A DNA stretch of 34,518 bases from Rostrohypoxylon terebratum (GCA_022497145.1 MU386044.1:1-34518); one strand, 5' to 3'; counted from the first letter of the stretch, positions 22,945-32,144 are shown. Notes: generated by a model not told the origin, from the sequence alone. Numbers and translations are program-made.

Positions 22945-23777
22945 TATAGGTACCATCGCCATTATTTGAGGCCAATTCGAGCCCGTCGACGGCGAGTTTG
23001 TCTAAAAACAAGTGGAGGGAAGCCCCACGAATATTCTCTAGATGCCCTCGCCATTCAGACCTTCGTTTTGTCAATTCGGCGATAAATAATAGAACCAACA
23101 TTTAACCTAGTATTCAATGAGTGTGAACTATGGTCGAAGCAGCAACGACTTGATGTTCGTGATATACTAGAGCTTTTCCTTATAACTACGGAAAGGATGG
23201 TTAGGTAGGAGCTGATTTAAAATATGTCGATTCAGGTGTCGAGGAAATCGAACCCTCGAGTTACCTAGGACCTAGATTAGTGTATACTAGAAGAGAACCC
23301 AAAGCTGTAGAAATAAACAGGTTATTTTTGGCATGAAGCATTCAAGCTTATAAGTGATTAACCTAGTGTCATTAGTTACCTACCTAGCTCAGCGGACGAA
23401 TTGAGGGCAGCCTCGACTGCTACTTTATTTACTACATGCCTAATAGTGGCTAGTACATTGGATTTACGAAGTTCTCAGCAATATCAAAGCTGTTCACCAA
23501 CTCTAATAAGTCATACATAGGTAGGAATAATTCAGAGGTTGAGAGTTTCGGAATCCTCCCGTGGCAAAAAGGAACAATCAACGTTAATCCCACCAGTGTA
23601 CTATACTATAAATAATTTCAAGCCCCCAATGGTTGAGTAGTGACTTAGTATACTCATAATTATTCCGATATTTAACAAGTTTCTTTCACGAAAATCCATC
23701 GAGCCTAAGTCCTCACTTGTTAAAGTCGAAAAAAAATTGATTCGAAGTACCTCTTTAGAAGAGGACATCGGGAATTG
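22945..23777. other. Intergenic region
   Basis: Holds the 3' region of the SnoaL-like gene and the trailer of the minus-strand tRNA. A T-run for Pol III termination lies at 23729-23736. No protein gene seen. TACCTACCTAG occurs at about 23378-23390. Confidence 0.5.
23729..23736 (-). terminator. RNA polymerase III terminator of tRNA-Lys
   Basis: Eight T residues on the minus strand, about 40 nt past the tRNA 3' end. They are preceded by a perfect 6-bp hairpin CCTCTT-CTA-AAGAGG (23750-23764). A T-run of this length is a strong Pol III stop. Confidence 0.75.
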
Positions 23778-23909
23778 AGCCCGATGCGGGGGTCGAACCC
23801 GCAACCTTGAGATTAAGAGTCTCACGCTATTCATACGGTTAGTATCGTGTGTTTGAAAGGAAGATATTGTGAATATCCAACTAACCTCTACCGATTGAGC
23901 TAACCGGGC
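23778..23909 (-). tRNA. trnK-CUU: tRNA-Lys (anticodon CTT) with an intron in the D-stem
   Basis: The mature part is 23909-23886 joined to 23826-23778, 73 nt including the discriminator base. It folds perfectly. The acceptor stem GCCCGGT pairs with ATCGGGC, followed by T8-A9. The D stem is GCTC/GAGC and the anticodon stem TGAGA/TCTCA with loop CTCTTAA (anticodon CTT). The variable loop is AGGTT, and the T arm is GCGGG-TTCGACC-CCCGC. The A box (TAGCTCAATCGG) and B box (GGTTCGACCCC) are intact. There is no intron at the normal place after position 37. Instead, 59 nt interrupt the 3' half of the D stem between GAG and C. A functional tRNA needs this insert removed. The insert contains no run of four T residues, so Pol III could read through it to the T8 stop. 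A tRNA broken by insertion is the alternative. Confidence 0.93.
23827..23885 (-). other. Spliceosomal-type intron inside the tRNA-Lys gene
   Basis: The 59-nt insert begins GTTAGT, has a pyrimidine-rich ATCTTCCTTTC, then a perfect TACTAAC branch sequence, and ends GAATAG with the branch A about 12 nt before the AG. These are the features of the mRNA introns elsewhere in this window, which are about 50-95 nt; the zinc-finger gene at 15915 also uses a GTTAGT donor. Exact GT-AG removal restores the tRNA D-stem. The 5' end (GGTTAGT) can pair with the branch region (ACTAACC), and GATATT-CAC-AATATC forms an internal hairpin. The ends do not form the bulge-helix-bulge used by tRNA-splicing endonuclease. 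The boundaries are ambiguous by two bases because AG is repeated, but only one choice is GT-AG. Confidence 0.75.
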
Positions 23910-24839
23910 TGATTCCGGACTAGGCGGACGATGAATCCACGACGACCAATTGCAAATTACATACCCCATTTTTCTAACAAAATTTTTCCATTCCATCCAT
24001 ACAGCGCCCTCGCATTACAAAGTAACCGGGAGAGTATAAATCGATTGTATAGCTAGAAAAGGTCCTTGAATCCTTTCAGTTAGACTCTACGGACTTTGAC
24101 AGACTCGAGCTCAGATAATCACGTGGGAGACTAGGAACTACGCCTTTATTAGATGAACATCTTTAACCTTGGATAAGCATTCTCTTCCTGATAGTCCCAG
24201 GGGGATACCAGAATAGCCCGCGTAACGGTAGAGATATCATACGACGGTTGAGTTGCTGGGTTCTCACCACCTGCTGTCTCAAAGGAAAAGTAGGTAGCAC
24301 GCTGACAGGGGTTTAAGACGTGGAGTATTATATAGAACATATATAGTAATCTTAAGTGAATTAGCCATGAAATATGAGAATGTCCAACACAGAATTAACG
24401 TAGGCTTTTTATACCTGACGTGTTGATACCTGAATCTATATGAGATGTATATCGTTCCTGTGTAGACTAGTTATACTTAACTGCGTTAAATTAGCTTATC
24501 CTTATGAATGGAATTGGAATTTTTATAGTAACTCAGAACGGTTAATAAGATGTGGACTATGATTAATCATCCATTGCTAGGGTAGCATTGTAATTATAGC
24601 TTGGAATATTCATTGACGAACTTAAAACATAACTCAGAAAATATCGTATCAGTAAGCATAGGTATGATTCCCCCTTTATTCTAAACTCGAAGATTCGGGT
24701 AGTGAATTGCTTATAATTCAGCGATCTCCGATCGTCAAAGCCTTGCTCGCACATATGTGAAACACTTATATAAACTAAGTGGGTGGGTATATGTGTACGT
24801 TATATACTAGTCAGGATCATGCCATATTGAATTTAATAA

Positions 24840-25103
24840 TTACCTAGGTCCTAAATAGGGCCTCGTCCACCAAGTTGTGACGATCTCCGATATTTGGGCA
24901 TCGCTCATGGCGGTAAGATAAGGACGGGCGTGGTGTTTGTCCCCGTCGATCTTGCGGGCGGCGAGGAATGGACTTAGGGAGTTGTACGATCCGTGGATGT
25001 CTTTTGAGTTGCCATGGGTTGCGGAGGGTGACTGTTGATAGGTATCGAGTATCGCCACCTGTGGCCCCACGTCTCCATGGTGTGATGATGCAACACTGCA
25101 ACT
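24840..25103 (-). pseudogene. Orphan coding-like fragment, unrecognised
   Basis: An open frame without an in-frame ATG near its start encodes a protein-like segment including HHGDVGPQVAILDTYQQ, NSKDIHGSYNSLSPFLAARK and HHARPYLTAMSDAQISEIV. It is GC-richer than its AT-rich surroundings. A TTGCAG precedes it and AG-GTAATT follows it on the minus strand, so it resembles a single exon whose partners are missing or decayed. A second short open stretch on the same strand (24149-24305, with ETAGGENPATQPSYDISTVT) may be another piece. I do not recognise the family. Confidence 0.3.
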
Positions 25104-27041
25104 TCAATTTCAACGTTCGTTACCAGAAAAGGAAGAATAAAACTCTAGATGGCGAATATTGGTTGTGGTAACAACAATTTCTACGCCTACAAACATTGCA
25201 AAGTTCTATAGTCTTCGTTAGTTCGGGTGGGGGATTTGCACGGCGCCGACGTGGTGTGATAGCTAGGGTTGGAACATCACGTTCGGAGACTTTAGCATTG
25301 CACCGAAATCATCGTCGATGAAGCTGTTGGGTTAATGACTTCTCAACTCCTTACCTACCTGGTAGGCAGGTATCCACAGATGTTTGTTCACGAGACTCTG
25401 AACTCTTCAAGCAAAGATTTCCATATTTAAGAGTCGTTGGTTACATAGGAAACCCTAAAATGCCATTCAGTCTATGTGGTGAGATGTCATGAATGGGCCG
25501 ATGTAGATCCGTGAGAAGATCCGTAAGATAAGTACGTCACTCAAAGCCTAGCGATGTGGAGAAGGCTGGCGAGGGATGTCAGATTGATAATGATAAATAG
25601 GTACTAGATAAAAAGGCTAGGGATGCCGTGGGGTGGCAGATATCCATGGATGGTACGAATAGATAATGTTGATTCCCTCCCAGTTCAAGATGCGCGAATA
25701 CGGGCATTGTCCGCTAGGATATCCGTGAACCACCCCCCCAAGGATTTTATCGTCGGATGGAGTTGCACGATTTGACGGGTGAATGCTTAGTTTAGTACCT
25801 ACTTGGGTAGGTACCTATAATAACTATATGAATCATCCCATGCTGTATCATATAATCATATTGTCATAGTATCATATTATCATCGACAATCATGGATAGT
25901 AATAGTAGTAGTAATAATAATACCTACTAGGTATATGACACGGTGCTGGCGCGGGTGGTGCTTGATCAACTGACAAGCAAAGAGACATAAGAACTCTTAG
26001 GAGCCGTAGGAGCCGTAAAGAGCCGTCATCGTGACAATGTGAAATTCGAGAAAAAAAGTCAAAACAACATTTGAGGATGGTCAGAGCAGAAAAGAGCCGG
26101 AAGTGTGCCGGGATTTATTGATTCGGTCCAAGCTTTCAGTTGATCGCGATGACCTGCAAATCTAAGATCAAGACATCCCCCACCCCCTGAGGGTGGACCC
26201 AGTGACAAGCATAGGCTTACCCTCTTTGGGTCTTCGATCGTACGACTTGCTGAGGTAATGTGGGCAGGGGTAACACATACTACCTAGCTGCCTAGTATGT
26301 AGAACACCAGTATTGCAGAGTATTGCAGAGGATGGCATGGTAGAAGATTCAGGGACCATCCAAACTGCAAGGTTTGCAGGGTTTATAGGGTTTGCTACCT
26401 TACCGTACTACAGTAAACGAAGCTTCATTTAGCTTCATTTAATTCACGCCCTTTCTCTCATAGCTGAGGTAGTGCCTATCTGTCATTGGGCCAGTCCATG
26501 TTTAAATCCACACCTTGACACACATCTCAACACACCTCAATTGCAATGTGCAGGGGAAGGTCTAGCCTCCCCCCCGTACCGAAATAAGAATAGGACCCCT
26601 AGATCGGCAAAGGTAGGTACATTTGTACGATGTTAATCGTTGCTCCCGATTCTCAGAAGGTATACTGGGGCCATCGATCGGAGACGCAACTCCCAAATCT
26701 GAAATCTGAAGAGTGAAGGAAAGAGAGGCGACGCTGGGCAGTCCGAGACCCAACCTGCCAACCCGAGCCCCATCTGCCTTCCGTAAATCTCGATGCATTC
26801 GATGCAAAATACGATTTTTCGATGATTCTCATGCGTTCTTTCTCAAACATTATGAAATTCTCTATGTATTGGCAAGAGCAACATCTGCCGTAACTAGACG
26901 CGCGTTTATTGATCTTATTTTCCATTTTCCATCTCCCATTTTCCATTTTCCTTTTAAAAAAAATACTATTCCTTAAACGTCCGTGAAGCTTTCCATCTTC
27001 TTTCTCACTGAAACCTCTTTTCATCCACGCTCACAACATTC

Positions 27042-27097
27042 CACGATTCCACGATATCACGATATCACGATACCCACGATCCGCGATCCACGATCCA
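27042..27097 (+). promoter_or_regulatory. Tandem CGAT array, candidate White Collar light-response element
   Basis: Seven CGAT motifs at 27044, 27052, 27060, 27068, 27077, 27084 and 27091, spaced 8, 8, 8, 9, 7 and 7 nt, mostly as CACGATNC units. In Neurospora the White Collar complex binds light-response elements in the frq promoter with the loose consensus GATNC..CGATN; GATCC-G-CGATCC at 27079-27089 fits it. The array lies about 850 bp before the frq start codon. It may instead be a simple repeat without function. Confidence 0.5.
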
Positions 27098-27186
27098 ACC
27101 CCCCCCCAAAATCATTTCAAACGAGTTAAAAACGATTTCCCTCACGGAGCACGACCGCATCACCCGCATCCCATCTCCCACCATAC

Positions 27187-27896
27187 ATGATAATACTACC
27201 AAACTATATTCTTAGGAGGTATTTTAGATATTTTAGATACCTACTCTCTGCTACTCTGTTACACTCTATACGTCTTTGGAGAATTACCACTTAAACACAC
27301 CCACCCAACTGCCAACCTCGAACCTGTCGGGTTAAGGTTCTCGCTCAATAATAGATACCATCACTCTATTCGTCGAGGAAATCCCACTTACCACCACTAT
27401 CTCCACCTAAGTCGACCGACACGAACCATACCAAAACTGTCTAGTCTCTCTCAACAGAGCTAACCTTGGAAACTAATAGTAGACCAAGGGTCTCTACGCA
27501 GTAGGTATGACGTTGCATTGTCAACTTTTCACAAATCCAGCCCCCGTTTCGCTTACGACAAGCCTTGCATCTTGACGGCATGTCGCAACCATGCTTCTAC
27601 TACATTCTACAACGTGTGGTACTTCCCTGATAGTTGATGTTGTCGACCCATTCGCTACAACTAAATATGTACTTGCGCCTCTGCCAATAGGCCACGATGC
27701 GCCGTCAACCCTCCTAATTCCTAAGACGAATAATATCGCTTCTCCATTTTACACAAGATAACTCATTCGATTATTACTTCTTTTATTTTTTTTCTCTCTT
27801 GCCGCAACACCCACTAACTTGCTATGAACTTAGAATACCCTCACTGGCGACTATGTTGTCGCTTAATTGCCTCTACCTATTTGCATGATTAATTGA
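27187..27896 (+). promoter_or_regulatory. Cluster of short upstream ORFs in the frq leader
   Basis: Seven ATG-initiated short frames precede frq: 27187-27294 (35 codons), 27507-27575 (22), 27580-27630 (16), 27637-27690 (17), 27697-27717 (6), 27824-27892 (22) and 27885-27896 (3). Neurospora frq also has a long leader with several uORFs that affect FRQ translation. How many lie in the mature mRNA depends on the transcription start and on leader splicing, which I cannot see. Confidence 0.5.
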
Positions 27897-27940
27897 ATTC
27901 CTACTCCCGAAGTATTACCAGTAAACGAAGGTATAAGTCG

Positions 27941-27946
27941 ATGTGA
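27941..27946 (+). promoter_or_regulatory. AUG-UGA start-stop element before the frq start codon
   Basis: ATGTGA ends five bases before the main ATG at 27952. A start codon followed at once by a stop can hold ribosomes and tune translation of the next frame. Confidence 0.55.
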
Positions 27947-27951
27947 GCACG

Positions 27952-30933
27952 ATGCCCGATTCAAAAAATGTGCCGGCGGCTTCTAGGCCTCCACCTGTCA
28001 CATATAAAAATCCAAGACGGACTTCGGCCGAAACCTCTGTCACTTTGCACGCACATCGCCTAGCTCGAGCACGAAATGCTTCCCCTACAGCTATCCACTC
28101 GACGCCCAGAAGAAATTCCTCGGGCGACAGCAACGAAACGGGACAGAGTGCCAAGAACTGGTTTGAAAATTCGAATAAAAATGCAATGGCCAATATGGAC
28201 ACCAGGGCGATGGATCTCGATCCTCCATTCTACCAAAAAGAAACCGACGAGTCTAATGAAGATGCAGCGAAGTATGGCATCTCCTCACACAGTCCAGCAT
28301 ACGAATTTATCCAGAGTCGTTTACCAGATTTTCGACCTGGTGTGGATTCATCCAATGAAGAATTTCGCTCCGTCATAGATGATCTCACCGTCGAGAACAA
28401 GCGCCTGAAGGAAGAGTTGAGGAAATATAAACAAATGGGTCCGGACTCGTTGCGGAGAGACAAACTATTCGAGGTGAAAGTTCATGGTCTATCTAGCAGA
28501 AAGAAACGAGAGCTGGAGGCCGCACTACGCGACTTCACAACTAAGCTCGAGGATTCGAGCACCGGAGTTTCCCCAGGTCGCAAAAAGTCCTCTAACAAGT
28601 CCAAAAACATCCACTCATCTCTCTCCAAACATGCATCTTCATCCTCGGGGACAGGGTCCAACTCGAAACCTGTCGATTCGGCATACGCATCCATGTCAGC
28701 TGGCCCAAGCTCATCTGTTCCGTCGCTACCTGGTCAAGCTAAGGCTGCCCGACAACGAAATGAACAGAAAATTGAGAATTACCTACGAGACATTCCCGAA
28801 GGTCTATGGCCGCGACCTACCGTTATGACCGAGAAGGAGAAGAAGAAACTCGTAGTCAAGCGTCTCGAACATCTTTTCACAGGCAAGATGGGTGACCCGT
28901 CAGAACATATCCCTCTATCTCTAGTGCCGGAGCTCGTGGCCGAAGACGTGCACATGGAAGGAACTGACGAAAAGGCTATCCCACCACCAGTTCCTTCAAC
29001 TACTGACACTACAAGGGAAGCCAAGATCCGACCGCGCCAACTAAGGCGGAAGGAAAGCAGCTCTCGCGATAACGGCTCGGCATCAAACTCGCACTCGCAC
29101 TCCAATTCCCATTCGAATGGCGATCAAACCGAACCCAGGGACAACGGTAACGGCAGCGGGAGTGGTAGCGGGCATGCGAGCGGTGCAGGGCGTGGTAACA
29201 ACACGTCACCTCACATGGCGATGCCACCCCCGGAGCAGCGTCCAACAAGGCCACGCGACTTGGACCCTGATCGCAGACAGGTACCCTCGGAGAACATGGA
29301 CTATATACGTCATCTCGGACTGGTTGCGCCCGAGTCGCAAAAACATTTCTCTGCAAGGGATGTATCGCCAGATGCGGAAGGTTGGGTATATCTCAACCTG
29401 CTGTGCAATCTGGCGCAGTTGCACATCCTCAATGTTACCCCAGCTTTTATTCGCAATGCGGTGTCGGAGAAGAGTACCAAATTCCAGCTCTCACCCGACG
29501 GCCGCAAGATCCGCTGGAGAGGTGGAGTCGAAGGTACGAAATTTAGCAGCGATAGTGGGAGCAACTCGCAGCATAACCAATCAAGTGATGACACGGACGG
29601 ATCGAACGATCAGGGGCAGAGGAAAAAACAGAGAACACAGGCTTCTGGAAATGACGTCACCGCGCACAAACCATCAAAATTCGGATTATGCGTGCAGCAT
29701 TCCAACTCATCTGAGAGTTTCCACTATAAGCCGCTATTTGTTCACCAGCAAACTTTGTCTTCGGACGAACAACCCTCGGGGGGTGACGAGACTGGCTCGT
29801 CCTATGGTCCGCCAGAGGAAAGCAACTTGGGTATGAATTCTCGTTGGGGACAGAGTGGTGTGTCGGGGGTGTCACAACGTAAGCGCCGTCGCGACGGTGC
29901 AATCATCTATTACAGTGGGGCACCCTTCTGCACGGACCTGTCGGGAGATTTTGGCGAGGGGGAGGTCTCCCCCGCAACGTACGATATGACCTCATCGGGT
30001 GACCGGGGTAACCTCAGCAATCAGGGTGCAGTCAGCCTCGGCGCCCATCGTCCACAAATCAGCCGTTCTACGTCAGGATCGTCGTTACCTTTTAGACCCC
30101 TCAGCACCCTCCCTGGTTCTCGCGGCACATTGATGGATCTCGATGGATCTGATCTTCCAGATCTAACCTCAGGTGAGACCGACGATGACATAGATGCTGA
30201 TTTCCCCTGGTCGGAATCAAGTCAGCATTCTTCGCTGGTGAACCTCGAGGCAAGCGGCTTAGGCGGTATTTCCCCTGAAGATCATTTTGTTGTCGTTGTA
30301 TCGACGCGACGGCCGAAGCGGGCGCGTTATGACGAGAATAGTGGCTCCGATGATGACGATGACGAACCTCCAATACAACGACCGAGGCTGATGGAACGCC
30401 CGAGCCATGAGACGACAGACTCAAAAGCCATGACGGAATCTATCATCAGCAAGTTAGCTACCATGACGACTGGTTCCCCACTACCCTCTCATATGACAGA
30501 TATCGTAGCACACACGATTCAGATTGAATATCTAAGTGGTAGAATCCGTCATCTGCCCCCTGTACCCCTGCCACCTCCCGCCTTCTACTTCCCCGCCGGC
30601 GATTCTGATCTTGACGAAGACGACGAGAGCGGCGACGACGCCTCTTCAGAAAGTCTGATGAGCAGGAGAGCTATTGTTGAAGACGATCCGAGTTCGGATG
30701 TTGACCTATCCGGGAATGACGAAGAAGATGAGCACTCTGACGATGGCCAAGCCTACGACGCTAGTGGTAGTATTTCGCCAGAGAATATGGAAGAGCTACC
30801 TGAGCTGAGCGAGTTCCAGCGAGGCCGTAGCGGTAAGGCCTCGGAAAGACCAAAGATCAGAACGGGAAGCTCGGCTGCTACCGCCGGTGGGGCTCCCAGC
30901 GGTTATAACAGTAGTATGGAGGAGGATACTTGA
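27952..30933 (+). CDS. frq: Circadian clock protein FREQUENCY
   Basis: A single exon of 993 residues, close to the Neurospora crassa protein (989). FRQ is the negative arm of the fungal clock: it binds FRH and casein kinase 1 and inhibits the White Collar complex until it is phosphorylated and destroyed. Visible landmarks: an N-terminal SVTLHAHRLARAR block; the coiled coil VIDDLTVENKRLKEELRKYK (about 141-160); the basic SRKKRELEAALRDF (182 on); ENYLRDIPEGLWPR; MDYIRHLGLVAPE; DAEGWVYLNLLCNLAQLH (474-491) with SEKSTKFQLSPDGRKIRWRG; the nuclear-signal-like RKKQR (557-561); IIYYSGAPFCTDLSGD; a probable FRH-contact segment around DFPWSES (750 on); acidic PEST-like runs (884-935); and the conserved end TGSSAATAGGAPSGYNSSME. 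The first real ATG is 27952; the frame reads back only to a GTG. M87 (AMDLDPPFY) may match the start of the short FRQ form. Confidence 0.96.
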   Translation: MPDSKNVPAASRPPPVTYKNPRRTSAETSVTLHAHRLARARNASPTAIHSTPRRNSSGDSNETGQSAKNWFENSNKNAMANMDTRAMDLDPPFYQKETDESNEDAAKYGISSHSPAYEFIQSRLPDFRPGVDSSNEEFRSVIDDLTVENKRLKEELRKYKQMGPDSLRRDKLFEVKVHGLSSRKKRELEAALRDFTTKLEDSSTGVSPGRKKSSNKSKNIHSSLSKHASSSSGTGSNSKPVDSAYASMSAGPSSSVPSLPGQAKAARQRNEQKIENYLRDIPEGLWPRPTVMTEKEKKKLVVKRLEHLFTGKMGDPSEHIPLSLVPELVAEDVHMEGTDEKAIPPPVPSTTDTTREAKIRPRQLRRKESSSRDNGSASNSHSHSNSHSNGDQTEPRDNGNGSGSGSGHASGAGRGNNTSPHMAMPPPEQRPTRPRDLDPDRRQVPSENMDYIRHLGLVAPESQKHFSARDVSPDAEGWVYLNLLCNLAQLHILNVTPAFIRNAVSEKSTKFQLSPDGRKIRWRGGVEGTKFSSDSGSNSQHNQSSDDTDGSNDQGQRKKQRTQASGNDVTAHKPSKFGLCVQHSNSSESFHYKPLFVHQQTLSSDEQPSGGDETGSSYGPPEESNLGMNSRWGQSGVSGVSQRKRRRDGAIIYYSGAPFCTDLSGDFGEGEVSPATYDMTSSGDRGNLSNQGAVSLGAHRPQISRSTSGSSLPFRPLSTLPGSRGTLMDLDGSDLPDLTSGETDDDIDADFPWSESSQHSSLVNLEASGLGGISPEDHFVVVVSTRRPKRARYDENSGSDDDDDEPPIQRPRLMERPSHETTDSKAMTESIISKLATMTTGSPLPSHMTDIVAHTIQIEYLSGRIRHLPPVPLPPPAFYFPAGDSDLDEDDESGDDASSESLMSRRAIVEDDPSSDVDLSGNDEEDEHSDDGQAYDASGSISPENMEELPELSEFQRGRSGKASERPKIRTGSSAATAGGAPSGYNSSMEEDT

Positions 30934-32144
30934 TGATGACTAATTTTTTTCCTCCGCGTATCGATTTCACCGGCGTCGACCCAACATGGCGGGTTAATTG
31001 TGAGTGGTCCTCTGTAATAGATTCATTTTGATTTGCGACCAATTTTGTACAAATATGTCCGGCCGGCGCAAAAGTTTGGCGACTGCTTTTTCGAGATATC
31101 ACTATTTGTTGTTAGGTAGTCGCTGACCGGAATTGGGGAGCGCGAGACCTGAGACTCTGGTTGGATGACCTATTATGCTAGCATTCTATAGAATCAGTCG
31201 AGAATCAATGAGACACCAAGCTATGATTCCGTTGCAACTATATCACGGCTAATGTGTAGCTAGCTAGTCTGTACAGGACTGGAGAGCTTGTAAACGTGCA
31301 TTCGAGGACGTAGGCCCCTGTATCCCGATTCGCTGCCGACTTCCCGGGTCCTAGCTCTGGTGCCAGCCCGCTATCGACCGGTTTACCTCGTCTATTAGGC
31401 GCTTAGGTACCTAGTAGTTTATACGTCGTATACACTTAACCTAGCAGGTAAATATATTCAGTCCGTGTTATTTTATTACACTACTGGGGTATCTACTATC
31501 TGCTTATCCAACCTTCTTCCTACGTCATCTGACATGTCTTTTGTGGAAAAATATTCCCAGATGACCTCCCTTTCAGGTTCTCACTCTAAGTCGAATTCAG
31601 CTAGTACTCAACAACAACCTCCCTGCCGAACCGCGTTTTGTAGAGAGCTTCGAATCCTAAGCAGCACTATGACTTAGTGCCAAGGCCATCGCAAGCTAGG
31701 CGAGGGCTGTAGGGCTGAGACCAGGCTGCTAGTAGGTAAGATCTACACCAGCACGGATGCCAAATGCAGATACGGCGTATACCTAATTGGTCTGACGGCG
31801 GTCTGTTGGTCTAAGGCTGGGAGAAGCCTGACGTTTTAGTTGGCTGTCGTACTTGAAAGCGAATTAAATTCGGTAGAGTCCAGCGTATTTAAAGCGTCAA
31901 TCGATGCATCTCAGATTCGATAATTTCAGCTCCAAGACTCTTACAGTTGTCGATGAGGCGGTATTGCATAACTGTCAATGAGCTTCACTGCTTCGCCACG
32001 TAGATCGTGATTTCCAAGGTAATCATGGCGAATATAAAGATGTTGGAAAATCCCCAGATGGCGAGATGCAGGTTCCATATCACAGATCAACTTTTCCTAG
32101 TACTGGCATCTGGACTCATTCTTTAGTTCATTTCGGAGTTCAAC
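30934..32144. other. Intergenic region downstream of frq
   Basis: The 3' region of frq and the promoter of the peptidase gene. In Neurospora an antisense RNA (qrf) starts downstream of frq; no strong promoter for one can be pointed out here, although AATCGATG and GATTCGATA lie at 31899-31921. The open frame at 31465-31677 is not supported. A TAGGTACCTAG motif lies at 31404-31414. Confidence 0.5.

Larger units (their letters stand above)
23910..27951. other. frq upstream region: 4-kb region upstream of frq
   Basis: No complete gene. It includes an orphan coding-like fragment on the minus strand (24840-25103), many small tandem duplications (AGGAGCCGT-type x3 near 26000-26027, AGTATTGCAG x2 near 26309-26328, AGCTTCATTT x2 near 26420), a TAG/TAA trinucleotide run near 25897-25921, TACCTA palindromes (25352-25372, 25797-25818), a CCATTTTCC repeat near 26930-26950, and the CGAT array and upstream ORFs of frq listed separately. 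The right half is probably the promoter and the long leader of frq. Confidence 0.6.

Noticed and set aside
23240..23275. B-box-like GGGTTCGATTTCC on the minus strand
   Set aside because: The surrounding sequence does not fold as a cloverleaf; it is only a short imperfect inverted repeat.
23827..23885. Reading the tRNA-Lys insert as a classical tRNA intron
   Set aside because: It is in the D stem rather than after position 37, and the ends form no bulge-helix-bulge because the complementary CTAA lies about 13 nt from the 3' cut.
26143..26152. GATCGCGATG as a further light-response element
   Set aside because: It does not match GATNC at the fifth base and stands alone, so chance is a sufficient explanation.
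27943..27951. FRQ reading frame starting at 27943
   Set aside because: The codon there is GTG; the first ATG in frame is 27952.
29009..30424. Several long open frames overlapping frq in other frames and on the other strand
   Set aside because: All are Arg/Ser-rich shadows of the frq frame with no domain of their own.
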